Positions 7,817 to 17,044 of a stretch of DNA of 31,299 nt are shown in pieces (positions within the stretch are counted from its first letter, which is position 1; each line of letters begins with the position of its first letter). The notes under the pieces were generated by a model, which saw only the letters and a program-made list of their open reading frames with translations, was not told the origin of the DNA and did no database searches. The position numbers and the translations under genes were made by a program. Source of the DNA: Treponema primitia ZAS-1 (lineage in GTDB: Bacteria; Spirochaetota; Spirochaetia; Treponematales; Breznakiellaceae). The stretch is from NCBI RefSeq assembly GCF_000297095.1, contig NZ_AEEA01000084.1, positions 1 through 31,299 of the forward strand. The letters are read 5' to 3'.

Positions 7817-9501
7817 TAGTCCAGACGGCGAAGCTCCAACCTGGCGTTGAGGTTTTCGGGATCCAGTTCCAGGACCTTTCCCAGAACCAGCCGGCTTTCC
7901 TCATCCCGGCCTAGCATATGAAGGCAGCGGGCAATACGCAGCCGTACCTTGGCCTCACTGAGCCGGTCCTTTACCAGGGAAGCGGCGCTTTCATAGTACT
8001 CCAGGGCCAGGGAAAGGGAACGCCGGCTTTCCGTAATCAAACCCAGATTTGCCGGGACCTGCCAAAGGGCGGTGTGGTCTACCTGTTCCACAAGGCGGGT
8101 TTCCCCTTCCGTAAGCAAACCCTCCCGGATAAGGCGGAAAACATCATGGAGGACCAGCCAGGAGCCGTCTATTCCATTCATCCGGGCCTGCCGCAAAAGC
8201 AGGGCTGTTTCCGGAAACTGCCGCTGGCGGTCAAAATACCAGGCCCCCCAGCGGTAGAGCGCCTCCTCCCGGGGGTGACGGCCCAAGAGCAGCCATGTTT
8301 CCGCCACGGTCCGCCTGATTTCCCACCCCTCCAGCCGGCGGCGGACTAATTCCAGATCCAGAAGGGGCTGTCCAGAATTCTGTTCGCTTAGTATGTCCTC
8401 CGCACGGGGTGTGTCAAAAAGGCGGCTATATCCGATAATTCCGTAGATATGCCCAGGCGCCTCTGAAAAAAGATCCCCATAATAGGCGATCTTTTTCTGT
8501 TCTTCCGTACTTGCCGAGGCCAGGTTATAGAGACTTCGGACCCTCAGGTCTTGTGGGATACTCAGATCACTCGGGATCTGGGGTGCATTAAGCGATGGGG
8601 CAGCCAGAATAGTCCAAATTTCGATAGCTCCCTCCCGGAAATCCGCTAACCAGAGGGAATCGGCCAAACGGCCCAGGGAAGGGGCATCGGAAAACTTCGT
8701 TGCAAGGAGAGAAAAAAGCTCCGCAGCCCTCAGGGGATTAGTATCATAAAAATACTCCGCTCCAAAGCGCAGGGCCTTTTCCGAAATATCCCCGGCGCTG
8801 ATCAACGAGACGATCCGGGAATTGGCGGCCGCCATATCCTCCGCAAGGAGGTCCAATAAAACAGAATTAACAAGGAAATTCTCCCACTCTGCTCCGTTGA
8901 AGGCGGAAACCCCGGCGGCCAGAAATTCCGCACCCCGGGGCAAAACAGCGGCTGTGGTGGGATCCGACAGGTCCCCCAGGAGTACGCTGATATCCAAGGC
9001 CAGGGAAAGCAGATTTTTTTCCGATAAAAGGCCTGCATACTGCCTCAACTTAGTCTGAACTCCGTCGGGGAATTGATCCGGATATTCCATCAACAGGGCG
9101 TCGGCGGCAAGGGCGGCAAGGGGTTCTGAAAATGGAAAGGCGGCGGCGGCTCTTTCCGTCGCTTCACGGTAGGCGTTTCTGAACCGGGTCTGATTTTCGC
9201 CGGATGTCTCCAATGCCAGGTTCCTGCGGCGCTTCAGGACTGAAAGATGGGTTTCCACCCCAATGGCCTTCTTTTCCAGCCGGTCCAGCATGGAGTTGAA
9301 GCGCTCCGGCGCGGTTTTCGGTGTTTCCCGGAGAAGGGCGTCGAAGTTCCTGATTTCCCGGAAAAAACTCCCCTGCTCCGAAAAATCGCTCCATCCTGTA
9401 TAGTAGGTCAGGAAGGCGATTGCTCCTGAAAGAACCAGGGAAATTACCAGCCCCAGAATACATACCGTCCGGAGCTTGGGAATTGCCGCGACCGGCTTCA
9501 T
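7813..9501 (-). CDS. Membrane-anchored tetratricopeptide-like protein of unknown function
   Basis: A 562-residue protein with one N-terminal hydrophobic segment (about residues 13-32, CILGLVISLVLSGAIAFL) and no lipobox, so probably anchored in the inner membrane with the bulk in the periplasm. The rest is helical and Leu/Ala-rich. The last ~65 residues fit two TPR-like helix pairs (ALEYYESAASLV, then KVRLRIARCLHMLGRDEESR and VLGKVLELDPENLNARLEL). The middle has further weak solenoid-like repeats. No enzyme motif is visible. Its ATG overlaps the nusB stop by 4 nt (ATGA), so it is translationally coupled to nusB. A scaffold or assembly role is only a guess from TPR architecture. Confidence 0.75.
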   Translation of the reverse strand: MKPVAAIPKLRTVCILGLVISLVLSGAIAFLTYYTGWSDFSEQGSFFREIRNFDALLRETPKTAPERFNSMLDRLEKKAIGVETHLSVLKRRRNLALETSGENQTRFRNAYREATERAAAAFPFSEPLAALAADALLMEYPDQFPDGVQTKLRQYAGLLSEKNLLSLALDISVLLGDLSDPTTAAVLPRGAEFLAAGVSAFNGAEWENFLVNSVLLDLLAEDMAAANSRIVSLISAGDISEKALRFGAEYFYDTNPLRAAELFSLLATKFSDAPSLGRLADSLWLADFREGAIEIWTILAAPSLNAPQIPSDLSIPQDLRVRSLYNLASASTEEQKKIAYYGDLFSEAPGHIYGIIGYSRLFDTPRAEDILSEQNSGQPLLDLELVRRRLEGWEIRRTVAETWLLLGRHPREEALYRWGAWYFDRQRQFPETALLLRQARMNGIDGSWLVLHDVFRLIREGLLTEGETRLVEQVDHTALWQVPANLGLITESRRSLSLALEYYESAASLVKDRLSEAKVRLRIARCLHMLGRDEESRLVLGKVLELDPENLNARLELRRLDY

Positions 9502-9944
9502 TTTGGGGCGCCTTCCAGGGGCTGCGGACCTTGTAAGGTCCGACGAATACTGTCCAGAACGCCATTGATAAAACGATAGGAATCATCGGTACCAAATTCC
9601 CGGGATATACCTATGGCCTCATCAATAACAATTGAGGGAGATACATCGTTCTGGTATATGAGGGTATAGGCGCTCATCCTGAGCAGGGCAAGATCAACCC
9701 GGTTTAGCCGGGAAAAATCCCAGTTCTTCAAATGGGCGCGGATTATATCATCCACGGCGCCAATATTTTCTATGGTACCTTGAATTAAAAGACGAGAAAA
9801 TTCAGCGGTATTTCCATCCAGGGCATCCCGTTTCTCCGTTTCCAGCCAGGAAAAACTAAGGAGTTCCTCCAATGCGGAAGGGGTGACGTCCCAGGAATAC
9901 AGGGCTTGAAAAGCCAGGATCCGTCCTTTTCTACGTGAGGCCAT
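9498..9944 (-). CDS. nusB: Transcription antitermination factor NusB
   Basis: NusB binds boxA RNA together with S10 (NusE) and keeps RNA polymerase from terminating early in rRNA operons. The 148 residues match the family in length and in the sequence RRKGRILAFQALYSWD at the start, VDLALLRMSAYTLIY in the middle and VVIDEAIGISREFGTDDSY-like residues (here IVIDEAIGISREFGT) near the end. It begins 3 nt after the surA-like stop and overlaps the following TPR gene by 4 nt, so it is an internal operon gene. A boxA-like leader at the left edge of the window is its likely type of target, although the two loci need not be regulated together. Confidence 0.93.
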   Translation of the reverse strand: MASRRKGRILAFQALYSWDVTPSALEELLSFSWLETEKRDALDGNTAEFSRLLIQGTIENIGAVDDIIRAHLKNWDFSRLNRVDLALLRMSAYTLIYQNDVSPSIVIDEAIGISREFGTDDSYRFINGVLDSIRRTLQGPQPLEGAPK

Positions 9945-9947
9945 AGC

Positions 9948-11306
9948 TTACCAAACGAGCAATTCTTCGTGGATCTCCACGGCACCCTCTTTCCGGAGAT
10001 CCTCTGCCAGGGTATTGGTCACCACTGCGGCGCCGTTGGTAAGAGCCCGCTGCATCAACTGGGAGTTGATCAAATCCCGGACAGTGGCGGGGTTCCCCCA
10101 ACGGTAAATATCCTCAAGCCCAAGGTTCGCCTGCCGGTACTTTCTGGTTACCTTGATGATAAAAAAGCCCTGACGGCCTTCAATTATCCCGGACACGGCG
10201 TTTTCCTCCAAAGGTAATGCCTTATCGATAAACTCCAGGCCAAAAACCTGTTGGATCCGGGGATCCTCGGTGGTTAACTGGATATACCGGGCGGAACCGG
10301 AGTTGCTGGAAGATTCCACAATGGCGGATTCCTCATTAAAGACCGAAGAACTGGAACCAATTTTCCGAGCCAACTCTTCCGCCCTGGTCCGGGCGGCGGT
10401 CTTGGTAGCGGAACTAGCGCCATAGGGGATCCGTATCCAGTCAAAGGAAATTGTATCGGGCCGTATAAACCGGGCTTTGTTACGGTTATAAAAGGTTTGA
10501 ATCTCTTCTTCCGCCGGCGCTCCTCCTGCTATGGAAATCAGGTACTTCTGTACCAGCAATTGCCGCCGGATCTGCCCCCGGAGGGTGACCAAATCCATAC
10601 CCTGCTTCTTTATGACATCGTTGAATTCTTCATCCGTGGGAGGCCTGCCTGCTTGAGCGGCCAGCTCATCCTTTAAACCCTGGATTTCGTTATTTATATC
10701 ACTATCGGTTATGGAATCCCCAGCCTTGGCCTTTTCCGCCGCTTGTACAATGTACTGTTCTATGTATTTTTGCCGGATAATATCCTCATGAAGGTAGGTT
10801 TGAAAGGCAGAATAGCTCAAGCCATACTGTTTTTCGATGCCTTCGGAAAATTCCTGATCCGTAACCGGCCGGCCGGCGCTGGCGCGGACCATCTGAATCC
10901 GCTGTTCCAATTCCGCATTGGACGAACTGATGCCCACCCTTTCAGCCGCCTGGAGGACCAGCCGCTCACTGATCATGGCATCCAACACCATACGATGAAG
11001 ATCCAGGGCGCTCACTTGCGGAGGAATCTCCTGCATTTTGGACCGCCTATCCACCTCTACACGCAGCTGTTTGACAAAAATATATTCGCTCTTGGTTAAG
11101 GTCACCTTGGCCACGTTTTGTAAGTCCCGCTGATCCCCGGACAAATCATTGGGAGATGAGACGCTGCTGGACGCCCCCCCCCCAATTGGGGTTCCCTCCG
11201 GAAGAGGAGCCGCTTTCGGTTCCTTTTTGCCCCCGCCGAACAGGAAGCCGGTTGCGAAAACAGCGAAAATTATCAGAAAAAGAAAATACTTCGCAAATTT
11301 CTTCAT
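9948..11306 (-). CDS. SurA/PpiC-type periplasmic peptidyl-prolyl isomerase or chaperone
   Basis: Exported folding factor for envelope proteins. It has an N-terminal hydrophobic signal (KKFAKYFLFLIIFAVFATGF) followed by GGGKKEP, with no lipobox cysteine. A SurA-N-like helical chaperone domain spans about residues 55-250, and a parvulin-like domain about 265-395 ends in EGRQGFFIIKVTRKY, as in PpiC proteins. I place the start at the ATG at 11306 (452 residues) rather than 11312, because AGGA sits 7 nt before the former and only 1-2 nt before the latter. It lies 38 nt downstream of alaS and directly before nusB in one probable operon. Whether the isomerase domain is active cannot be judged, because parvulin active-site residues are poorly conserved. 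Confidence 0.8.
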   Translation of the reverse strand: MKKFAKYFLFLIIFAVFATGFLFGGGKKEPKAAPLPEGTPIGGGASSSVSSPNDLSGDQRDLQNVAKVTLTKSEYIFVKQLRVEVDRRSKMQEIPPQVSALDLHRMVLDAMISERLVLQAAERVGISSSNAELEQRIQMVRASAGRPVTDQEFSEGIEKQYGLSYSAFQTYLHEDIIRQKYIEQYIVQAAEKAKAGDSITDSDINNEIQGLKDELAAQAGRPPTDEEFNDVIKKQGMDLVTLRGQIRRQLLVQKYLISIAGGAPAEEEIQTFYNRNKARFIRPDTISFDWIRIPYGASSATKTAARTRAEELARKIGSSSSVFNEESAIVESSSNSGSARYIQLTTEDPRIQQVFGLEFIDKALPLEENAVSGIIEGRQGFFIIKVTRKYRQANLGLEDIYRWGNPATVRDLINSQLMQRALTNGAAVVTNTLAEDLRKEGAVEIHEELLVW

Positions 11307-11344
11307 ATGCATATCCTAAATATACTCTTTTTTGCGTAACATGA

Positions 11345-13141
11345 CTATTCCAGGACCGCCCGGATACGCCGGACCCCGGAGGAGGAAGACTGCTCCTTCT
11401 GAATCTTGAAGGTCCCCATGGTTCCGGTATGCTCCACATGGGGGCCGCCGCAAACTTCCTTAGAGAAATCTCCGATGGTATATACCTTTACCTGGGATTC
11501 GTACTTTTCCCCAAAAAGCGCCATCGCCCCGGAGGCTTTGGCAGCCTCAAGGTCCATCACCGCCATGGTAACCGGCAGGTCCCGTTGGATCTGCTCGTTC
11601 ACGATGGCTTCAACCTTCGCCAACTCCTCCGGCGTCATGGGGGCGCCATGGGAAAAGTCGAAGCGCATACGCTCGGCGGTGATGTTGGAACCCTTCTGGG
11701 CCACGTGATCCCCCAGTACCATACGCAATGCCTTTTGCAGCAAATGGGTTGCCGTATGATATTTGGTAGTTGTCTCGGAATGATCCGAAAGGCCGCCCTT
11801 AAAGATCTGTTCGCTCCCCGCCCGGGAAAGTTCCTGATGCTTCTTGAAGGCCTCGTCAAATTCCTCCCGGTTCACCTTTAGACCCTGCTCTGCCGCAAGC
11901 TCCTCGGTGAGCTCAATGGGGAAACCGTAGGTATCGTAGAGCTTAAATGCAAGCCGGCCGGACATAATTTTCCGGGGGTCCTTTATGAGGTTGGGGAGCA
12001 GCTTCTCAAATTCATGTTCCCCCTTCTGGAGGGTTTCCAGGAATTTCTGTTCTTCGTTATCAAGCTCCCCAATGATACGGGCGCGGTTTTCCACCAGTTC
12101 CGGATAGGGCCCCTTGAGCTGATCCACCACCACTGCGGCAATGGGGGACAGAACTAGCCGGTCCTCAATGCCGAGCTTGCGTCCATGCCGCACCGCCCGG
12201 CGTATGAGCCGGCGCAGCACATACCCGGCGCCGACGTTGGAAGGGGTCACCGCCTTGGGATCTCCCAATACAAAAGTGGAAGCCCGGACATGATCGCTGA
12301 TGATCCGCACCGACTTGTCCTTTTCCGGATCTGAACCGTAGGTATAGCTACCTTTGGCAGCCTGCTCCACCGCAGCGATGATAGGAGCGAATATTTCAGT
12401 ATCGTACACCGATTTCTTGCCGTTCAGGATAGTCACGGTCCGCTCTATACCCATGCCGGTATCCACACACTTACGGGCTAGAGGTTCGTAGGCGCCCTCG
12501 GCGGTCTTATTGTACTGCATGAACACGTCATTCCAGATCTCAAGCCATTTCCCGCAGGAACAGCCGGGACCGCAGTCCGGGCCGCAGGGCTCCTTCCCAA
12601 TATCAAAGAACATCTCCGAATCCGGGCCGCAGGGACCGGTGGCGCCCGCAGGCCCCCACCAGTTGTCCTCCCGGGGGCGGTAGGCAATACGGTTCTCCGG
12701 GATGCCCAGTTCCTTCCAGACCTTGGCGGATTCATCATCCCGGGGAACGATCTCGTCCCCCTGAAAAACAGTAACCCCCAACTTTTCAATGGGGATACCC
12801 AGCCATTTGGGGGAGGTGAGGAACTCAAAGCTCATCTTAATGGCCCCTTCTTTAAAGTAATCCCCCAGGGACCAATTTCCCAACATTTCAAAAAAGGTGA
12901 GGTGGCTGGGATCCCCCACGGACTCAATATCCCCGGTACGTATGCACTTCTGATAATCCACAAGCCTATTCCCTGCAGGATGGGGCTCCCCTAAAAGGTA
13001 GGGTACCAGGGGGTGCATACCGGCGGTAGTAAAAAGCACCGTAGGATCATTTTCGGGCAGCAGAGACTTGCCCTGGATCTGAGCATGTTCCTTTGATTTG
13101 AAAAATTCGACGTACTTAGAACGAAGTTCCTGGGCATTCAT
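11345..13141 (-). CDS. alaS: Alanyl-tRNA synthetase, short form without the C-Ala domain
   Basis: Charges tRNA-Ala and clears mischarged Ser/Gly. The class II catalytic core is clear (FFKSKEHAQIQGKSLLP, FTTAGMHPLVPYL, FFEMLGNWSLGDYF), as is the helical tRNA-recognition region. The editing domain keeps its zinc/catalytic residues in YHTATHLLQ and CGGPHVEHTGT. The protein ends there at 598 residues, whereas most bacterial AlaRS have ~870. The short form is known from spirochaetes such as Borrelia, so this is a lineage trait rather than a truncation. A Cys-rich insert (PCGPDCGPGCSCGKW) precedes EIWNDVFMQYNK. GAGG lies 6 nt before the ATG. It leads the operon alaS-surA-like-nusB-TPR, and tRNA-Ala(GGC) is encoded 15 kb away in this window. 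Confidence 0.95.
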   Translation of the reverse strand: MNAQELRSKYVEFFKSKEHAQIQGKSLLPENDPTVLFTTAGMHPLVPYLLGEPHPAGNRLVDYQKCIRTGDIESVGDPSHLTFFEMLGNWSLGDYFKEGAIKMSFEFLTSPKWLGIPIEKLGVTVFQGDEIVPRDDESAKVWKELGIPENRIAYRPREDNWWGPAGATGPCGPDSEMFFDIGKEPCGPDCGPGCSCGKWLEIWNDVFMQYNKTAEGAYEPLARKCVDTGMGIERTVTILNGKKSVYDTEIFAPIIAAVEQAAKGSYTYGSDPEKDKSVRIISDHVRASTFVLGDPKAVTPSNVGAGYVLRRLIRRAVRHGRKLGIEDRLVLSPIAAVVVDQLKGPYPELVENRARIIGELDNEEQKFLETLQKGEHEFEKLLPNLIKDPRKIMSGRLAFKLYDTYGFPIELTEELAAEQGLKVNREEFDEAFKKHQELSRAGSEQIFKGGLSDHSETTTKYHTATHLLQKALRMVLGDHVAQKGSNITAERMRFDFSHGAPMTPEELAKVEAIVNEQIQRDLPVTMAVMDLEAAKASGAMALFGEKYESQVKVYTIGDFSKEVCGGPHVEHTGTMGTFKIQKEQSSSSGVRRIRAVLE

Positions 13142-13184
13142 AACTAACCTCTACAAACTCTTAATTGAATTATCCGAATTATGA

Positions 13185-13190
13185 TACAAT
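13185..13190 (+). promoter_or_regulatory. Extended -10 element immediately upstream of a lipoprotein gene
   Basis: TGATACAAT (13182-13190) is an extended -10 (TGN plus TACAAT, 5 of 6). It ends 6 nt before the ATG at 13197, and an overlapping TATAAT lies at 13190-13195. No good -35 at the right spacing and no Shine-Dalgarno sequence are seen, so the mRNA is probably leaderless. Confidence 0.55.
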
Positions 13191-13196
13191 ATAATC

Positions 13197-14417
13197 ATGA
13201 GAATTAAAAGACATTTAGGACTGGCATTACTAACTTTACTTCTCATTGAACCTATGTGGTTCAACGGGTGCGCCGGATTGAACAATGCAAAGAAACCGGG
13301 GGATGATGAAAAAAACCCTGCCGAAACAGATCAGGTCCTCCTTTTGAAAGAATACCATATTCCGGAGGATACGGAATTTTTACCCGTCCCCTTTTCCTGG
13401 CCCGTGGCAGCGCCGGGGGTAGGCGCCGTTACCCGGGAACAGGGAGATCCCCTGGCAAACCTCAATGATGATGAAAAAAAAGCACTAACCGAATCTTTCC
13501 GCGCCGCGTATGTTGAAGGACTGCTCCGGGAACTGCCGCTGAACGGGGCGCTTGGAGGTGATTTTGTCCACATCTGGCCTCCCGTCGAGCCGCTGAGCTT
13601 GGTCCAGAACTGGCGGAGCCGCGAGGATGTCCCCAATAGCTGGGGTATGCCGTCCCTGGTTTTGGCTGTCCGGGGTATGGAGAGGGATGAGGTATTTATA
13701 GTTCAGGGAGCCATCCTTAACATGTATGGAAGAAGCGCCGGGATCAACAGGGCTAATGGCGCCGCCGGGTACGGAGCCCCCCTGGGCGGGGAATTTTTAT
13801 ACCCGGACTTACGCGAGACCGGAATAGCCCAGCGTTTTGAATACGGTCTAATCCGTGTGGATACCGCCGGGAAGAGCGCCTTTGTCCGAACAGAGGATGT
13901 GCCGGAGAAGCTTCCCCCGGAAGCCGTAGGACAATATCCCGGGGACGATGGAACTATCAAGCAGGATTTTCAGAGGGCCTGGCAGCGGGGGATACATACG
14001 AAGCTGCCGGAACTTAACCCGGACGGCCCGGTACAGCGGCTGGATTTCTCCGAAGGATCCTGGAAAATTCCCACAGAGTCCGGAACCATTCAGATCACAT
14101 CACTCTATTTCCAGAGCTTTAATTCGGGCAACGCCCTGTTTCTTCTGGGACGATCCCCGGAGGCTCCCTTCCAAACCAGGATTATCACCGGACCTTTCCT
14201 GGACGCCTTCCTGGCAGGAGAGGATCAAATCCTGCCCGGCGCTGGGGCAGCAACTCCGCTGCTAGGAACCGATTCTGCCGGGGAACTTCCCGAACGCCTG
14301 CTCCGGGGTCTTAGCCTCTACGGGCTTCCCCTGACCGATTCCTATCCGTCACCGGAAGAAGGGGCTTACAAGGAGACCCAGCGGTTTTCCCGGGGACGTA
14401 TGGCAACACGTCCCTAA
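13197..14417 (+). CDS. Predicted lipoprotein of unknown function
   Basis: A 406-residue protein with a hydrophobic N-terminus (HLGLALLTLLLIEPMWFNGC) ending in a loose lipobox-like NGC at C25. It is therefore probably exported and lipid-anchored, since spirochaete lipoboxes are often relaxed. After a charged stretch (KKPGDDEKNP) the body shows no motif I recognise. It is rich in Pro/Gly and predicted mostly beta or loop. The ATG at 13197 is the only sensible start before the signal segment, although no ribosome binding site precedes it. It converges on the TPR lipoprotein gene, and the two 3' ends overlap by 4 nt (14414-14417), with no terminator between them. Confidence 0.7.
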   Translation: MRIKRHLGLALLTLLLIEPMWFNGCAGLNNAKKPGDDEKNPAETDQVLLLKEYHIPEDTEFLPVPFSWPVAAPGVGAVTREQGDPLANLNDDEKKALTESFRAAYVEGLLRELPLNGALGGDFVHIWPPVEPLSLVQNWRSREDVPNSWGMPSLVLAVRGMERDEVFIVQGAILNMYGRSAGINRANGAAGYGAPLGGEFLYPDLRETGIAQRFEYGLIRVDTAGKSAFVRTEDVPEKLPPEAVGQYPGDDGTIKQDFQRAWQRGIHTKLPELNPDGPVQRLDFSEGSWKIPTESGTIQITSLYFQSFNSGNALFLLGRSPEAPFQTRIITGPFLDAFLAGEDQILPGAGAATPLLGTDSAGELPERLLRGLSLYGLPLTDSYPSPEEGAYKETQRFSRGRMATRP

Positions 14418-15271
14418 CTATCCGCCCCTATTCTCTCCTCAACCTCAAGGGCGTCCTTCTCCATACCGATGGATCTGAAAATATCCGCAGAACGGCGGTA
14501 GGCGATATCCGCGGCGGGACCCTTTCCCGCCTTTTTATACACATCCCCCATGGCCTTCCAATCCGTTCCCAGACCATAGGTGTTTTCTGTCCGGCGGTCG
14601 TAGCTCAGGGCTTCCTCCAGGGCATTAAGGGCGCCCTGATATTGCCCGGACACCGAACGGATGGAGGCGATGAGGTACCAGTCATAGGCCGCCAGTTCCA
14701 GATACCCCCCTTTTATATGAATATCCTGGGCGTTTTTGATCCCCCTCTCTGCGTCATCCCAACGGCCCAGCTCTTTCTCCGCTAAGCCGATAACGGTCCA
14801 ACCCAGAGCCAGGGCGATCTGTTCTTTTTTTATCAGCGACAGATCCTTCCGTACCTGGTCCCGAAGCTCCTCAGCGTTACTGCCGCCGCCGAGCAGCCGT
14901 CTCCTGGCGGTATAAATCCTGCTCACCGCCGCCAGCTCCGTATCGCCGATACGATCCGCCTCCGCCAGGGCGCCGTCAAAGGCGGCCTGGGCTTCGACAG
15001 CCCTGTTCAGGTAGGAAAGGATGTTCCCCCGGGAAAGGGCCACCCGGATGATCAATGCGGAATCGTCCGCGCTGACCGCAAAACGCTGGGCTTCGTTGAT
15101 CAACGCAAAGGCTTCTGAATAATTTCCCCGGTCCGTTGCTTTATTAGCCGCCTCAAGCTGGGTTACCGCCATACGCCGCTGGGACCGTGTTTCCACCGGC
15201 CCCTTTGGCGCCGAAGAACAGCCTGCTAAAAAAAGTAGTAATACTACACCTGCATACTTCACCACTATCAC
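14414..15271 (-). CDS. TPR-repeat lipoprotein, last gene of the mla operon
   Basis: A 285-residue lipoprotein: the signal VVLLLFLAGC places a clear lipobox at C18, followed by SSAPKGP. From about residue 35 on it is a run of TPR-like helix pairs (EAANKATDRGNYSEAFALI, AVEAQAAFDGALAEADRIG, AEKELGRWDDAERGIKNA and later YKKAGKGPAADIAYRRS). It starts 6 nt after the mlaD stop, so it is almost certainly co-transcribed with mlaE-mlaF-mlaD. It may stand in for, or dock, the periplasmic or outer-membrane partners (MlaC/MlaA-like) missing here, which is inference from position only. TPR proteins rarely bind lipid themselves, so a scaffold role is more likely. Confidence 0.8.
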   Translation of the reverse strand: MIVVKYAGVVLLLFLAGCSSAPKGPVETRSQRRMAVTQLEAANKATDRGNYSEAFALINEAQRFAVSADDSALIIRVALSRGNILSYLNRAVEAQAAFDGALAEADRIGDTELAAVSRIYTARRRLLGGGSNAEELRDQVRKDLSLIKKEQIALALGWTVIGLAEKELGRWDDAERGIKNAQDIHIKGGYLELAAYDWYLIASIRSVSGQYQGALNALEEALSYDRRTENTYGLGTDWKAMGDVYKKAGKGPAADIAYRRSADIFRSIGMEKDALEVEERIGADS

Positions 15272-15277
15272 TCCTCG

Positions 15278-16303
15278 TTAAAAAGCAACATCCCGGGGAC
15301 TGGTCCCCCCTGTTCCGTGCGGAACCCGGTTAGGGATACCGTTTTTCAGCAGCGGGTTATTCCGCAGGGCAACGATCACGTCCTCCGCAGCCTCCAGGGC
15401 GGATCGAAGATCCGATATCAGGGCCGCCACCTGGGACATCTGGGTGGGGAAAACCGAAGCGGTGGACTCAACACTCTCCAGGGTTCCCGAAAGAGCCTTA
15501 AGGGACTTCTCAATATTGGTGTAAATTGCGCCATCCGTATCCAGAGCGCTTAATACCAGACTGTCCGGATTAGCCAGTTCCTGTGTGACGATCTTCAGGT
15601 CACCGATTACCGACCGTATATCATCGGTAATTTGTTCTATGTTTGTCAGGGAAGGCCGCAGGGATTTGTCCGCACTTTCAACCAGAGCGGAGGCGCCCCG
15701 GGCAGTACCCTCCACTCCGGCCATGGTCCGTCCAAGGCTGGTTTTTGTGTCCGTACCCCTAAAGGCGTCCCGGAGCTGGGTTACCACACCGTTGATATTC
15801 TGAAGCAGGGTATTAACCCTGGTTATTATAACCGTAATACTATCATCCTGGACCGGAATAAGTACCAGCCCTTTTTCAAGGGATTCCCTTCCTTCCTCGG
15901 AATTTACACTGGGAATAAAATCTCCGCCCAGGGGATCCGGATGAATCCCGGGATGAAAGAGGAACTGCCCGCCGCCGATACCGATAGGGTTTACCCGGAT
16001 TTCGACCAGCGATCCTTCCCTGACCCGGTCAAGGTAGGTATCATAAATAGTAAACCTAACTTCTACCTTATCATCATCGGTCAGATCAAAGGACTTTACA
16101 TTCCCGATGGTGAATCCCTTGTACTGAACCGGCATATTGGCGCTGAGGGCCGAGGCGGATTCAAAATGGGTACGGTAGGTCTGATCCTTGGCGAACCAGC
16201 GATGCCTTTTCCCAAGCATGAAAGTGGAAAAAACAAGGATCCCCAGGGCAACAATGATCAGGAGTCCCACAAGCTGGTCCGCAAACCGTATCCTGAATTT
16301 CAT
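15278..16303 (-). CDS. mlaD: MlaD-type MCE-domain lipid transport protein
   Basis: Membrane-anchored substrate-binding subunit of an Mla/MCE phospholipid transporter. Residues 10-30 form one transmembrane helix. Residues ~41-120 are the MCE domain (TYRTHFESASALSANMPVQY, KGFTIGNVKSF, GSLVEIRVNPIGIGGGQF). Residues ~150-300 are mainly helical, as in MCE proteins that form hexameric tunnels. At 341 residues it is longer than E. coli MlaD (~180) and nearer to chloroplast or actinobacterial MCE proteins in layout. The ATG overlaps the mlaF stop by 4 nt. The C-terminal tail is Pro/Gly-rich. The direction of transport cannot be told from sequence. Confidence 0.9.
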   Translation of the reverse strand: MKFRIRFADQLVGLLIIVALGILVFSTFMLGKRHRWFAKDQTYRTHFESASALSANMPVQYKGFTIGNVKSFDLTDDDKVEVRFTIYDTYLDRVREGSLVEIRVNPIGIGGGQFLFHPGIHPDPLGGDFIPSVNSEEGRESLEKGLVLIPVQDDSITVIITRVNTLLQNINGVVTQLRDAFRGTDTKTSLGRTMAGVEGTARGASALVESADKSLRPSLTNIEQITDDIRSVIGDLKIVTQELANPDSLVLSALDTDGAIYTNIEKSLKALSGTLESVESTASVFPTQMSQVAALISDLRSALEAAEDVIVALRNNPLLKNGIPNRVPHGTGGTSPRDVAF

Positions 16304-17037
16304 GATGCAATACCCTTCTTTATCATCCTTGACAGATTCTCATCCTCCGCAATCTCATCCCGTGTAAGGGTACGATACAAATTCCCTCCCATGATCATAG
16401 TAATCTTGTCGGCAAAATATTTAATAATCCTGAAATCGTGGCTTACAAAAATGATGGTACGTTTTTCCTCCTGCTGCTTCTTTACCAGGCCGATAAGCCG
16501 ATCCGCGGCGTCATCGTCCAGGGATTCGGTCCACTCGTCCAGAAAAAGTAAGCCCGGCTTCAGGATCATGGCCCGGGCAAAGGCGATGAGTTTCTGCTCC
16601 CCCGTAGAGAGCATGGCGGGCCGGATATGGATATCCTTTGTATATCCCACATCCCTCAGCGCCTCGGTTATACGCCGGTTCCGGTCCTCCCGGCGCATTT
16701 GGGGAAAGTGAATCTTCAGGGGGAGTTCCAGACACTGGTACAGATCCTGGTTTGACCAGAGGGCCGAATCTTGAAAAACCACCGCCCCTTCCTTACGAAA
16801 AGCCAGGTTCTGTCCCCGGGTCATGGCGGCGATATTTTTCCCCCGGAAAAATACGTCCCCCCCGGTGGGAACCAGGAGCCCGGCGGCCAGCTTAAGGACC
16901 GTGCTTTTGCCGCCCCCCGAGGGTCCGACCAGGGCAAGGCTCTTCCCCTCCTCGACCTGCAAGGAGATATCCCGCACCACCTCTACATTTTGGGCCGAGA
17001 AGGATACGCCTTTCAATTCAATAATCGGTTCAGCCAT
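16300..17037 (-). CDS. mlaF: MlaF-type ABC ATPase of lipid transport system
   Basis: Cytoplasmic ATPase subunit that powers the MlaE permease. In 245 residues it has Walker A GPSGGGKST (38-46), a Q-loop in VVFQDSALWSNQ, a signature reading MLSTGEQK instead of LSGGQ, Walker B LLFLDEWTESLDD and the switch FVSHDFRIIKYFADK. The altered signature keeps its glycine and is followed by the usual helix (LIAFARAMILKP), so the protein should be active. It lies 7 nt after mlaE and overlaps mlaD by 4 nt, which fixes the identity. A generic ABC ATPase would be the call without this context. Confidence 0.88.
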   Translation of the reverse strand: MAEPIIELKGVSFSAQNVEVVRDISLQVEEGKSLALVGPSGGGKSTVLKLAAGLLVPTGGDVFFRGKNIAAMTRGQNLAFRKEGAVVFQDSALWSNQDLYQCLELPLKIHFPQMRREDRNRRITEALRDVGYTKDIHIRPAMLSTGEQKLIAFARAMILKPGLLFLDEWTESLDDDAADRLIGLVKKQQEEKRTIIFVSHDFRIIKYFADKITMIMGGNLYRTLTRDEIAEDENLSRMIKKGIAS

Positions 17038-17044
17038 ATCATCC

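Noticed and set aside
15632..16711. A 359-codon plus-strand frame opposite mlaD and mlaF
   Set aside because: Shadow frame created by GC-biased codons of the real genes; it lacks a ribosome binding site and domain motifs.
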